From Tritrichomonas musculus (taxonomy: Eukaryota; Parabasalia; Tritrichomonadida; Tritrichomonadidae), in NCBI GenBank assembly GCA_039105265.1, contig JAPFFF010000051.1:124001-188000 (forward strand): a stretch of DNA of 64,000 bases. Direction: 5' to 3'. Positions 52,167 to 62,529 of this stretch are shown here, one piece after another. Every line of letters starts with the position of its first letter. The first letter of the stretch is position 1. The notes under the pieces are model-generated. The model did not search any database, was not told the origin of the DNA, and worked only from the letters and a program-made list of their open reading frames with translations. The translations under genes and the position numbers were made by a program.

Positions 52167-55100
52167 ATGTTTGCACTCTTTTTGCTGATTCTCCAAATCA
52201 AGGGAGAAGCCAGTGCAACATTTTATGATTTGATTTCTCGCGCAATTGCTAATTCAAAAACAAAAATACCACAAAGTGAAAGAGAAGATATTGCGTTACC
52301 AGGTATTTATCATTTCAACAATGTACATTTTAGATTAAAGCAAGTATTAATAACACCAAAAACCAAAGATATCAAAGGATATGCAGTTGAAGATAATTAT
52401 CTCGCCGTTGTCAAAAGGAAAATATTTGATCTTCCAGAAGAATTTGTATTTGTAGATTCTACGACCAAATATATATATAAAATGCGCGAACTAGTTTTTT
52501 CAGATGATAATATTAATATCTATCAAACGCGAGAATTAGGCCTTTTCGATTTAATTACTGATATTAATTATCATGCCAAAACCCCGAAAGATGAACCAAT
52601 CTTAATTGACTATAATTGGGATAAAGATAATAATATTCCATATGTTCAAGATTTTCCAGGCGAAACCAGATTTCGATGTGGAATTGGTGCATATGGAAAC
52701 CTTTCAGTTGATACAAATATAACCGTCAAAACCTACAATGAATACTCATTTCTTTCCAATTTAGATATCGATTTTAAAATAACCGCCAGATTTGAATTAC
52801 TCTATTTAAAAAGCACTCTAAAAGACAGTGATGTTCCACTTTTTCAGATAGATCCGATACCACTTCCAGAGCTTGAATGCAAGTTCACATTCAAAGGACT
52901 CGAATTCAATATAAAACCGTCAGTCAACATAAACGGCTCCTTTGACAGCATCGATGCTTTGTTCCCCGGTGCTGTTGAAATACAGCGAGGGTATCACATC
53001 TCTGGCCAAAAATACACAGAATTCACACCATACACCACAATTGACTCCAAGTGGACCTTGGAGTTATACCAGCTTCCACAGATAAGCACGGTTGAAAGCA
53101 TTGATGATTCAGAGGAGTATTCAAAATTCAATGCCAATCCAACTTTCAATTTTTTTTTGGCCTTAGACATCGATTTTTCACAAGGAAAATCAAGGCTTGA
53201 AACTGGCTTACAAGTTCCGTTTGATTTCTCATTTAAAGGCAACTTTACAATGTGCATGTATCCTTATTTGTATGGCAACATTTATATCCCAATCAAGCAG
53301 TTTTACGACTTCCAGCCAATTGTTATATCATTCATGAGTTCCAATGGAAAACAGAACAAAACACTCATTGACCACAGGTCTTCAATAACAAATGTTACAA
53401 TCATCGAAACAAGGCAGTTTTGTCTAGATGCAGAAAGGAACATTATTGAGAGGAATCCAAGATTCAATGAATACTATGAATCAAATTCATACTTTGTTGA
53501 AAACAGAGAGTTTTCATTGGAGACAAAAAAGGATGGTGTACATAATTATCAGATTGCTGTTTCAATAAGTGATAGTAATAATCGTAACAAATATCAGTAT
53601 TATATTCCATTTAAGGATTTTTCAAGTACAGAATCCACTAAAATCAACACTCATTTAATCATTGAAACTGATTATGGCAATCCTAATGTAGATTGGTTCT
53701 ACAATAAATTTGCTGAAAAAACAACTGACTCTATGACATATCCAGGCATCACATCATCATATGGTTCTTATTTTAATTTTGGAACTTCATCTAATACAAA
53801 ACAAGTTGAAGTTTCAATGACTGACCTTGATGATCGTGACACAAGAATCACTGGAACAGCCTTTATTCACCAAGGCAAAGAAATTCTATTAAACAGATTT
53901 TATGAACCAAGAGATAGTCCATATATTACAACAGTTCTTCCTGCAAGTAATTATTCATTTGTATGCGTTTACTTGCAAGATGGAAAGAAGCCTGTCATTG
54001 ATGAAAAGGCTGTTTTTTATCAAGAGAAGGCATCTCCTGGATCAACGGAAGAAAGACAAATCGGAAAATTCAATGTTAATTCAGATTACTATCAATTGGA
54101 ATTCCTTTATTATTATGCAGTGGAACCACATACACTTGTTTCTAATATAACTGTTCAAACTGGCGATCAAGTTGAAATACTTGGAAGCTTTTCACATACT
54201 TTTCATTCAGCAGGAAACAACACTGCAGAGCAATTAGGTCTTGGAAACCTCCGATATACATTCTATGCTTCTAATGAATTAGGCACATCAATGCATATCC
54301 ATCATTTGGTAAAAAGAAAAGGTAACAAAGATAAAACAAAAGATTATGAATATACTCATTCAAGATTAAAAACAATTGATGTAAATAAACCTTCAATCCA
54401 ACCTCAAGCTGATATAAATGAACTAAAAGGCCATATAAAATTATCTCGAATTCAAGAACATGTTGCTATTCAAACATCTAATAATCAGAAAGTTAAACAG
54501 TTGATCACAACTTATGAAGAAATTACATTAAAACAAAGTGGAAGGGTTGAAGTCAGAATCGAAACTTCTGATCTTTTTAGAATGGTTCGCTTTAAAGGCT
54601 CAAGTATCTGTCCATTAGATAATTGCTACTTATTCCTAAAGACTAGTAGTGTTAAATTAGTTTTGACAAACTACACCAGGTTAAATGAAGACATCATTTA
54701 TGTCTATTGCCCAGGTAATTCAATTGACATTCTTTTGAGAAGATCAGATGAAAAAACAATGATAAAGATTGATTACATTGTTACTGAAATGAATAACAAT
54801 AAAGATTTCCACATGAATCCCAATGGAGAACTAGTTAAATTTGAGGATACTAAAAGAGCAAAAGCATTCTTTGCTCCTGCAGAAAATGGATTGTCTCATT
54901 TGATATACTATTCACAAGATAATCTTCAATTTAGTAAAATGTCAATTGATAATTATACAGAAATCGTCTCTGTTTTGAACCCAGATAAAAGACTGAGATC
55001 AGTTTCATTTGTTTCAGCTCTATTAACACTTTCAGATGGACAACTTTACACTTCAATTGAATCTGAAATCATTAATAAAGTTCTCCTCAGAAGTAACGAT

Positions 55101-56225
55101 AGGAAATTTTCAATCCACGTCTATGCAAAGAATGGATCAACAATTGGAAAAGTTCGTTTTAATGATAAGGTGGTAAGTGCAAATGTTAATAATATTGATC
55201 CTTGGGTAGCACAATTTGATTTCACCGAAATTCCTAAAGGAAGACTTGACTTTTATGCTATGTGCAAAGATAATTTATTTCAAATGTGTGAAGGAAAACT
55301 TGAGGCCCAAACAGGAGAGTACCAAGTCATCAAATTCACCAAAGAAAAAGGCTCCTCTGCTGGAAAAGACGGATTGAACATCACAGGAAAAGGAATGAAC
55401 CGTGGTGTTTTGAAAGCAAGCAAAGGCACAAATATAACTTTCTTTAAGAGATACAGAGGCCTTCCAGAAATTGAACGTTCGTATGGAAAAATCACAAGTG
55501 TAACACTGGAAGTTGTTGACAATTATCCATTTGATATTCCATCCGCTAAAACGCTCGGAGAAGGGAAAGCAACAAATACAACAACACCAAAACCAACACC
55601 AAGGAAAACTCCTGTTCCACTTAGAACAGGAACACCAACAGCGACTGATTCAGATTACGTACCTGATCCGACACCAACACCAATTGTGCACAATATGAAA
55701 GATGCATTTAGGACATTTTGCTTGAAAGACGATAAAGGACGATACATTCCTTTCTCAGCAACATACATGAACAACAACCTGGACTTGTTCATGAAGCATC
55801 TTGGTATTAGATCCGACTACGATGAAAGCAAGTATAGAATCAATGAGAATGACTGCATCAGTGTTGACATTTATACTTTGAATTCTAACGACTTTTACAG
55901 CGTCCCAGCTGAAGCTGTTGATCTTGGAATCAACGGACAATTTATTAAGGTTAATGCTGAAGGTGCCGACTACGTGCCTTACTCTCAAGAAGAGGCAGAC
56001 GCTAAAGAGAAAAAGGCTAAGAATAAAATGAAGTTCCTCTTTATTATGGTTGGCGTTGGCGTGGCTGTTATCGTTATTATTCTCATTGTGATTGCCGTTC
56101 TTTGCTTGAGAAAGAAGAAGCCAAGGACAAGGACTGTGCATAACACAAGCCATGACATTGAGGATAATGAAGATGACGATGATGTAAATGAGGATGATGG
56201 CTATTACAAGAATCTAGTTTCTTAA
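52167..56225 (+). CDS. Large type I membrane protein, unknown ectodomain
   Basis: A 1352-residue protein. Signal peptide MFALFLLILQIKGEASA. The ectodomain of about 1270 residues is Asn, Asp, Tyr and Phe-rich with beta-like alternation and many N-x-S/T sites; no known domain was recognised. A Thr/Pro stalk (TTTPKPTPRKTPVPLRTGTP and PDPTPTPIV) lies at about 1130-1175. A membrane helix FLFIMVGVGVAVIVIILIVIAVLCL at about 1290-1314 is followed by a basic stop (RKKKPRTR) and an acidic tail ending in DDGYYKNLVS. This is the plan of trichomonad surface proteins, and the sequence is probably one of a lineage-specific family. The ATG at 52167 is used; the longer frame begins at TTG one codon earlier. 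The stop overlaps TAAA. Confidence 0.85.
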   Translation: MFALFLLILQIKGEASATFYDLISRAIANSKTKIPQSEREDIALPGIYHFNNVHFRLKQVLITPKTKDIKGYAVEDNYLAVVKRKIFDLPEEFVFVDSTTKYIYKMRELVFSDDNINIYQTRELGLFDLITDINYHAKTPKDEPILIDYNWDKDNNIPYVQDFPGETRFRCGIGAYGNLSVDTNITVKTYNEYSFLSNLDIDFKITARFELLYLKSTLKDSDVPLFQIDPIPLPELECKFTFKGLEFNIKPSVNINGSFDSIDALFPGAVEIQRGYHISGQKYTEFTPYTTIDSKWTLELYQLPQISTVESIDDSEEYSKFNANPTFNFFLALDIDFSQGKSRLETGLQVPFDFSFKGNFTMCMYPYLYGNIYIPIKQFYDFQPIVISFMSSNGKQNKTLIDHRSSITNVTIIETRQFCLDAERNIIERNPRFNEYYESNSYFVENREFSLETKKDGVHNYQIAVSISDSNNRNKYQYYIPFKDFSSTESTKINTHLIIETDYGNPNVDWFYNKFAEKTTDSMTYPGITSSYGSYFNFGTSSNTKQVEVSMTDLDDRDTRITGTAFIHQGKEILLNRFYEPRDSPYITTVLPASNYSFVCVYLQDGKKPVIDEKAVFYQEKASPGSTEERQIGKFNVNSDYYQLEFLYYYAVEPHTLVSNITVQTGDQVEILGSFSHTFHSAGNNTAEQLGLGNLRYTFYASNELGTSMHIHHLVKRKGNKDKTKDYEYTHSRLKTIDVNKPSIQPQADINELKGHIKLSRIQEHVAIQTSNNQKVKQLITTYEEITLKQSGRVEVRIETSDLFRMVRFKGSSICPLDNCYLFLKTSSVKLVLTNYTRLNEDIIYVYCPGNSIDILLRRSDEKTMIKIDYIVTEMNNNKDFHMNPNGELVKFEDTKRAKAFFAPAENGLSHLIYYSQDNLQFSKMSIDNYTEIVSVLNPDKRLRSVSFVSALLTLSDGQLYTSIESEIINKVLLRSNDRKFSIHVYAKNGSTIGKVRFNDKVVSANVNNIDPWVAQFDFTEIPKGRLDFYAMCKDNLFQMCEGKLEAQTGEYQVIKFTKEKGSSAGKDGLNITGKGMNRGVLKASKGTNITFFKRYRGLPEIERSYGKITSVTLEVVDNYPFDIPSAKTLGEGKATNTTTPKPTPRKTPVPLRTGTPTATDSDYVPDPTPTPIVHNMKDAFRTFCLKDDKGRYIPFSATYMNNNLDLFMKHLGIRSDYDESKYRINENDCISVDIYTLNSNDFYSVPAEAVDLGINGQFIKVNAEGADYVPYSQEEADAKEKKAKNKMKFLFIMVGVGVAVIVIILIVIAVLCLRKKKPRTRTVHNTSHDIEDNEDDDDVNEDDGYYKNLVS

Positions 56226-56640
56226 ACTTAAAACAAAAACAAAAGAAATTTATTTAACTAAAATTTTTTAAGTAAAAAGAAAATTTTTTAAATTTTTGTT
56301 TGACATAATACAGTACCTAATTCAGCAACAGTATCAGACTTGCGAAAGATAGCCAAAAATATACGAGCGGTGCCAATTGTTTTAAGAAAGTCTTCTCTTT
56401 TTAAGCAGTCATTAATAATGCAGGAAGGAAAGATATCTTTTCAAAAAAAAAATTTTATAAAAAGATTTTGTAATTCAATTTTATAAAAAATTTTCAAAAA
56501 ATTTTCAAAAAATTTTATAAAAATTTTACCGCATTCAAATTTGAGTATTTGAAAAGCTGCCCAGGTGATGTGAAATAATGAAAATGTATAATCACAAAAA
56601 ATAACAATTCTTTTTTTTTATTTTTTTTTTTTTTTGATAA
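56226..56640. other. Spacer between co-directional genes
   Basis: AT-rich with a (TTTTCAAAAAAT)-type run near 56490-56530. No gene. Confidence 0.5.
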
Positions 56641-56943
56641 ATGAATGCTGATGCATCAACCATTGACAGTCTCCAAGATTTGGATAAAAAAATAGACTCT
56701 CTGGTGGAAATTGTACAAAAACAGAATATTTTGGCACAAAATATTAGTTGCAAATTAAATGAAGATAATATATTGCTTAATGATATTAACAATCATATGG
56801 ACAAAGCACAAAATCAAGTCAATAATGCTAATTCGGCAGTTTTGGAAATTAGAGCTACAAAAACGCAATGGATAGCATGGGTATTAATGATTATCCTTAT
56901 TATAACAAATATAGGTGTTTGGTGCTTTGTTAACAAAAGATAA
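56641..56943 (+). CDS. SNARE-like tail-anchored protein (Qc/Bet1 type)
   Basis: A 100-residue protein made of a heptad coiled coil (about residues 14-72) and a C-terminal membrane anchor (TQWIAWVLMIILIITNIGVWCFV, about 74-97). The hydrophobic heptads I, L, V, I, L, A, I, L, L, I, V, A, V, L run in the SNARE pattern with SLVEIVQKQNILAQNIS and NEDNILLNDINNHMD. These align with Bet1-type NQNKLLxEMD, the region of the zero layer. There the usual Gln is Asp (NED-N), so the central ionic layer is non-canonical. SNAREs drive membrane fusion; the length and lack of an N-terminal domain suit a Bet1/Sft1-like ER-Golgi Qc-SNARE. The stop overlaps TAAA. Confidence 0.72.
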   Translation: MNADASTIDSLQDLDKKIDSLVEIVQKQNILAQNISCKLNEDNILLNDINNHMDKAQNQVNNANSAVLEIRATKTQWIAWVLMIILIITNIGVWCFVNKR

Positions 56944-57365
56944 AATTTATAATTTTATATAAAATTTTTTTATAATTTTTCAAAACTCTATTCAATTCAA
57001 TTAAAAAGGAAAAAGTATCCTTTGCAAATAATAAATTGGATTGTAACGTTAAATACTCATTTAACTATAAATATTTAATTATTTTTCTAAAAATGTATAT
57101 GAATATAATGAATATTTAATGGTAAATGCTTATAATTAAAAAATTTTATTTTTATTGGAAAAGTTAATATAAATAACAGAAAAAGTTTTATATTTATAAA
57201 AAAAATTTTTGGCTCTCCCTCCAAATTTTTTTAATAATAAAAGAAATTTTTATTTTTTTTATAATATAAATAAAGTAAATGTAATATGAAAAACTTAAAA
57301 ATATAATATAAAATAAAAAAATCATGATTTAATATATGAACAAAGAATATATATTAGAAATTAAA
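56944..57365. other. Convergent spacer
   Basis: AT-rich; nothing recognised. Confidence 0.5.
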
Positions 57366-58106
57366 TTATATATGCTTTCTGGCAATTATAACAAGATCTG
57401 AAGCAGTTGGTCTTGAATTTGGATTGACTGAAATCATCGCATTGACAACACTTTTAAGTTCATCAGAACAATTATCTGGGTAACCTGGCGATCCAAGCAT
57501 TAACTGACCTTTTCTGAGTTCTTCATAACCATCGAAACCACCTCGTGGAGCCGAATTTCCGGAAATAATTTCTAATAGAACAACACCAAAGCTAAAAATA
57601 TCTGTTGGAGCCCCAACTTGAGGCCCTGTAGGATAAGCTAATGCTTCGGGAGATACAAACGGGCCTGCACCCTCATCTCCTTCTTTAAATTGCCCAATTA
57701 ATTTTAATTTACCAAAATCTGCGAGTTTGAATAAATTTCCGAATATTAATATATTGCCTGGTGATACATCAAGATGCATCCAGCCCGCATTATGTAATTG
57801 ATACAATGCATTGCCTATATCAAAAATTAATTTCCATTCTGAAGCTTCAATAAAATGAAAATTCGTGATGTCACCTTCATGAGATAATTCCATTTGTAAA
57901 AGCGCATTAGAACTGTCTTCGAAAAATGCGATTGTCTTAACGAGATAGGGAGAATCTTTAATTTGTTTTCTTTTGTTGTACTCATCTTTTGCGCGATTTT
58001 TATATCGAGTAACCTTAGCGGCCCAAAGCATTCCATCATTTGACTTTGCTACATAGACTGATGAATTATTTGTACGGCGAATTGGGGAGTTCAATAATTC
58101 TAACAT
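57366..58106 (-). CDS. Wee1/Myt1-like kinase, catalytic residues altered
   Basis: A 246-residue protein that is just a kinase domain. The order HLDVSPGNIL (111-120), KLADFG (127-132) and EGD (142-144) before SPE (152-154) is that of the Wee1/Myt1 branch, where HLDVKPANI and EGD-R-Y-MAPE are typical. Lys31 (WAAKVT) is kept. Odd points: the glycine loop is degenerate (IRRTNNSSVYVA has no glycine), the catalytic-loop lysine is Ser115 (HLDVSPGN), and EGD is followed by EGAGPFVSPE. Activity is therefore doubtful; it may be a pseudokinase. Myt1 acts at ER/Golgi membranes on CDKs; no membrane segment is visible here. The ATG at 58106 is chosen because the longer frame begins with TTG. Confidence 0.85.
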   Translation of the reverse strand: MLELLNSPIRRTNNSSVYVAKSNDGMLWAAKVTRYKNRAKDEYNKRKQIKDSPYLVKTIAFFEDSSNALLQMELSHEGDITNFHFIEASEWKLIFDIGNALYQLHNAGWMHLDVSPGNILIFGNLFKLADFGKLKLIGQFKEGDEGAGPFVSPEALAYPTGPQVGAPTDIFSFGVVLLEIISGNSAPRGGFDGYEELRKGQLMLGSPGYPDNCSDELKSVVNAMISVNPNSRPTASDLVIIARKHI

Positions 58107-58583
58107 TTCAACTTTCAAAATGCCAAAAAAAAAATGGTTATGCACAAAAAGTTTATAATTGAATGATATAAAAAATAAATGATTCAAAAATACTAAATAA
58201 AAAATAATTGAAAAAGTAAAGAGATTTTTGCATTATATATCAAATAATAAATCGATATATTAATATATTATCTTTTTTTTAATAATAAAATTAATAATTA
58301 AAACTAAGTAATTTAATATTTGTAAAAACCATAGTAAATTTTAAATAAGTTAAGAAGGGATTTATGAGAAAATTAAACATTTACTCTTATTGATATTGAA
58401 CAAAGTTAATATAAAATTTTTCAATCATTGGCAAAATGAATGATGAGATATTGAATGAGTAATTCGTATTCTTTATGTCATAGAATTATTTTCAAAATAT
58501 TTTGTCAAAATTTTTGTCAAACTTTATTATTTTACGTGCAATATTTCGAGCAAATTGCAAGAATAAGTATTATATCTTTGGAT
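58107..58583. other. AT-rich spacer upstream of the kinase
   Basis: No gene; the frame at 58455-58673 starts here but runs into the element that follows. Confidence 0.5.
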
Positions 58584-59714
58584 ACACCCCGAGCTTATTA
58601 CATTTTCAAAAATAAAAATGTAATAAGAATTTTTTTTATAAAAAAAAAGACGAGCTGCCAAACGAACTTATGACCCTAATTAAAAAAATTATAAATAAGA
58701 GTATCTTGTTTAATTACAAATATATATATAAATAAAAAAATTATTTAAATTTATAATCTTATATTTATCATATATTTATAATTTTTGTTCGAAAAATCAA
58801 AGATTTTTTCCTTATTACAGTATTTCTCAAATCTTATTACATAAATTGAAAAAGCCCAAAATGTAAGAACATTAATTTTTTGGTTTTTAAACGATTAAAA
58901 ATAATATATTTATTATTTAGAATATTCAAACATTTATATATATCAAAATAAATATAAAATATTATATTAAACCATTTTATGATAGGAATAAATGGACTTT
59001 TTTATTACTTTAAAAATTGAAAGAAATTTATTATTATAAATATATAAATATTTTGGTTATTTATAGATATATAAGATTTTTTTTATGAAATTAATAATAA
59101 TATTGTATTATAATTATAGATATTATGATTATCTAAAGCAAAATGTTCGGTTGAATTAAAACGAAATTTGTCTTATTTTGTATCTTGATATTAATAATAA
59201 ATGTTTTTATATATAATCTTAAATATATAAGTATATTGTGCAATTTAATTGTCGTGAGGACAAAAAGATAATGCAATATATCCAATATTTTTGTAAAAAA
59301 TACTATATAAAATACTCTGAAAATATATTCAAAGTATTGAATCCTTAAAGCAAAGTACTCAAACCTTAAAGCAAAAAGTATTCAATTATTTGACAAATAA
59401 AATAATTTCAATATTCCTTAAAGCAGGAGTATAGAATTCTTATTACAAGAGACTATTGAAATTTCAGCCATATAAAACAAATTGAAAGGTTCTTATTACA
59501 GCTCGTTATTTTTGGAAAACGTTAAGTTTTTTTTATTAATTTTGTTAACCAAATTTTAATATATATATATAAATATAAAGATAAATTTGTTAACCAAAAA
59601 ACTAAAAAAAAAAAACGTTTTTATTTTCATGAAATATGCTCTTTTTTGGCTTTTTGAATAAATGATATTTTGATGTAGTAAGAGCCGTTTAAAATAGACT
59701 TTAGCTCGGGGTGT
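58584..59714. mobile_element. 1131-bp TIR element with 10-bp target duplication
   Basis: Ends ACACCCCGAGCT (58584) and AGCTCGGGGTGT (to 59714), with a perfect direct repeat ATCTTTGGAT at 58574-58583 and 59715-59724. Inside are TTATTACA motifs on both sides (58596, 58619, 59481), several CCTTAAAGCAAA-type short repeats (59346-59425) and AACCAAA-rich DNA near 59545-59605 that resembles the element at 26127-26722. No gene. Confidence 0.85.
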
Positions 59715-61095
59715 ATCTTTGGATACAAAGAATCAAATGATAATCAAATTTCAAAATAATAAAAATAGTGTAAGTCAATCTAATATCAAATTTCAGAAAA
59801 AAAAAATACAAAGTATTTTAAGAAATATTATTATTGATATTAATTTTATTAATCATATTTGCTAGCAGAAAGCTTATTGTTAATTTGATAGTTAAAAAGA
59901 TTAGATATTTTTCTCCAAAATATTTGCCAGTTTCTTTAGGGCTTTTGATTGAGATTGGGTATATACAAGAACAAAATGCAAGATATTCAATAGGATGCTG
60001 ATTATATAAAAGCCTGATATTTTAAATAAAGCTTTTTCTCAAAAATAGATAATTATAGTTATTGAACTTGCAGTCGAATTGAATCTTTTGAATTGTATTG
60101 ATTCAATATACATAAACTAAGAACAGCTTTAAGAAAGATTAAATCATCATTCATTTAATACATTAGAAAAGTATAAAATTTGTATAATTTAAAATAAAAT
60201 CTCTTGAATGGTTCACTTTTTGAGTGAGAAAAACTCAAAAAGTGAAAGCAATTCAGAGATTTACGAATTCGCATCCTCACTTTTTGAGAGCCATGCTCTC
60301 AAAAAGTTATTAAGAGAAATTCGTAAAATAAAATTAATAAAAGAATTGAGTTTAGACCAATTAAAGTAAGAATATTTTCATAGAAGAGATTTCCGATTAA
60401 AATTACTCTCAAATTTTTTTTTTTTTTTAAAAAAAAAAAAACTTTTTGAATACTCTATTAAAATTCGAAAAATTTATGAATCATCATTAAAGAAGTAAAT
60501 AAAAAATTGTCCAATCATAAATTCTTTTCTTGTGCAATAAATAATATATCTGTTTGACATTTAATTTATATATATATATATATATATTTATATTATTTCA
60601 AATGAAAAAAAATATATAAATATTTTTTTTAAATAAATGAATGATTTTTAGGTATGTATGTAATATCTTTGATAAACATTGCTAATATATAACATGAGAT
60701 AATCAAAAACTAAAAAAATAATATAAATATATAAATAAAATAAAAAAAATAAATAGATTAAATACAAGAATTAATATAACATTCACATCATATGCATGGA
60801 TGAATAATAAATTATTGATGATATTTAGAATTTTTTTAAAATAATGAATATTTGAATCATAAATAAATAAAATTTATATAGATGCATAGATAAAACGAAT
60901 ATGTTTTTTGGTGTCAAGAAGCAAATTATATCGAATGCATGAAGTTATATCACATAAAATACGATAATTATAAAAAAAGATTGTGTTTTATTAAATTGAA
61001 AGGGAACAAGATTTTGTAAGTATAGAAAATTGAGAAAGTAGATAAATTTAGAAAAATCTCTGAAAAAAATTCAATGGTATTTTATCAAAAAATTG
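59715..61095. other. AT-rich spacer with strong hairpins
   Basis: 60214-60244 is a perfect hairpin (CACTTTTTGAGT/ACTCAAAAAGTG), and 60279-60307 another (ACTTTTTGAGAGC/GCTCTCAAAAAGT) enclosed by TTTACGAATT...AAATTCGTAAA. A TA microsatellite is at about 60571-60588, and a 30-base T/A fold (T run then A run) at 60415-60440. No gene. Confidence 0.6.
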
Positions 61096-61968
61096 TTAAA
61101 ACTCTGAATTTAGATTGAGTAATTCATGGATTGATGGGATTCTCTTTTTTAGCGGATCTAAAATTTTAGCGGTGGGTAAATTATTTTTATCTTCGCCATA
61201 TTTAATATTATCTTGAGAATCATTAATATTTCTATTTATAATATTACGATGATTATTTGAATTAAATAAATTATTTTGAAGAGTGATATCATTAATTAAA
61301 AGAGGCTTTATATCACAATTGTTATTGGGGTGAATATTATTTAGATTATTATCTGAATTATTTTTCAAAATGATATTATTTTTATTTGAGTTATTAATGT
61401 TAAAATAATCATTATTATTATTCATATATGCATTGCCTGTGTATAAATAACTTGGAGGCGGAGATGAATAAATTGTTTGACTTGATAAATTATTTGGATA
61501 GTGGATAATATTTTGAGTGTTTTGCATTTGATTCATTTGTTGAAATTGTAATATTTGATTATTCATAAAATTAGAATAATCATTCATGTTAAAATATAAA
61601 ATTTGATTATTTTGTTTATGAGCATTTTTTTTGAATCTAATTTTTTTAGTTAAATGGTAAGTATACCATCTATTTTTAATATTATTTGCGCTTCTCCCTT
61701 TGAAAAATTGTGAAATTTTAGACCAGTGTGTTCCCATTTCTTTAACTTTTATATGTAACAAATAATCTTCATCTTCGGTCCATGGATGATTTCCTATTCC
61801 GTCACGTAAATAATTCACATATCTATCACGGCATTGTCGACCAGTCTTTCCTGGTATTTGGTTTGCTATAAACTTCCATCTTTTGGGGCCATATCTTCTA
61901 GTTAAGGAAAGAAGATATTCGTCTTCTTGTTTTGTGAATTTGTTTCGATAGTCCTTAAGCTCTAGCAT
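61096..61968 (-). CDS. R2R3-type Myb DNA-binding protein
   Basis: A 290-residue protein. Two Myb repeats: R2 at about 9-55 (NKFTKQEDEYLLSLTRRYG...WKFIANQIPGKTGRQCRDRY) and R3 at about 61-106 (HPWTEDEDYLLHIKVKEMG...HWSKISQFFKGRSANNIKNR). The first Trp of R2 is Phe11, as in many plant and trichomonad Mybs; W31, W63, W82 and W101 are present. RQCRDRY and NNIKNRW are the recognition helices. The rest is Asn-rich (NNNNDYFNINNSNKNN) with low complexity. In T. vaginalis small R2R3 Mybs regulate the ap65-1 adhesin gene, so a transcription regulator is likely. The ATG at 61968 was chosen because the longer frame begins with TTG. TCAATT lies nearby but is not a consensus Initiator. Confidence 0.93.
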   Translation of the reverse strand: MLELKDYRNKFTKQEDEYLLSLTRRYGPKRWKFIANQIPGKTGRQCRDRYVNYLRDGIGNHPWTEDEDYLLHIKVKEMGTHWSKISQFFKGRSANNIKNRWYTYHLTKKIRFKKNAHKQNNQILYFNMNDYSNFMNNQILQFQQMNQMQNTQNIIHYPNNLSSQTIYSSPPPSYLYTGNAYMNNNNDYFNINNSNKNNIILKNNSDNNLNNIHPNNNCDIKPLLINDITLQNNLFNSNNHRNIINRNINDSQDNIKYGEDKNNLPTAKILDPLKKRIPSIHELLNLNSEF

Positions 61969-62529
61969 TATTATAATTGAATCAAATAAACCAGAATAAT
62001 TGACTGGAACTTTATTCAAAATATTTACAATTTTTAAATAATTATTGAAAACAATACATTTTGGGTTTTTTATTATATAATGATATTTTCACATTTTATT
62101 GACGTTTATGGAGACAAATTAAAAAAAGAATGAAAATCATTTAAAAAAGTTTATTCAATTTTGGAAACTTTTTTAACTATTTTTAGTTCAATTTTGGAAT
62201 CAATGATTATTTTTTTGAAAAAAAAATTCTTTTATTTTTGAATTTTATTCAAAAAATTTGTTTTATCATAAAATTAGAATATTCTGCATTACTAAAATTA
62301 TTTTGAGTGAATTTGTTGATAAAGTAATAAAAATATGTGTTTAATATATATCTTTTTTTGATTCTTTTTAAATTCTTCTAAAAATATTTATTTTAAAATA
62401 CATATTAAATTAAAATAGTGAATTGAAACATAAAATTGAGTTACATGATATTATTTCATTAGTAATTGATAAAATAGCCAAAATTTAAATGATTTTTTCT
62501 AATTCACAATAATATCGAAAACTTTTTAA
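61969..62529. other. AT-rich spacer
   Basis: Nothing recognised; should hold the Myb promoter. Confidence 0.5.

Noticed and set aside
58455-58673. 72-residue open frame
   Set aside because: It runs across the left end of a transposon and has AT-driven composition.
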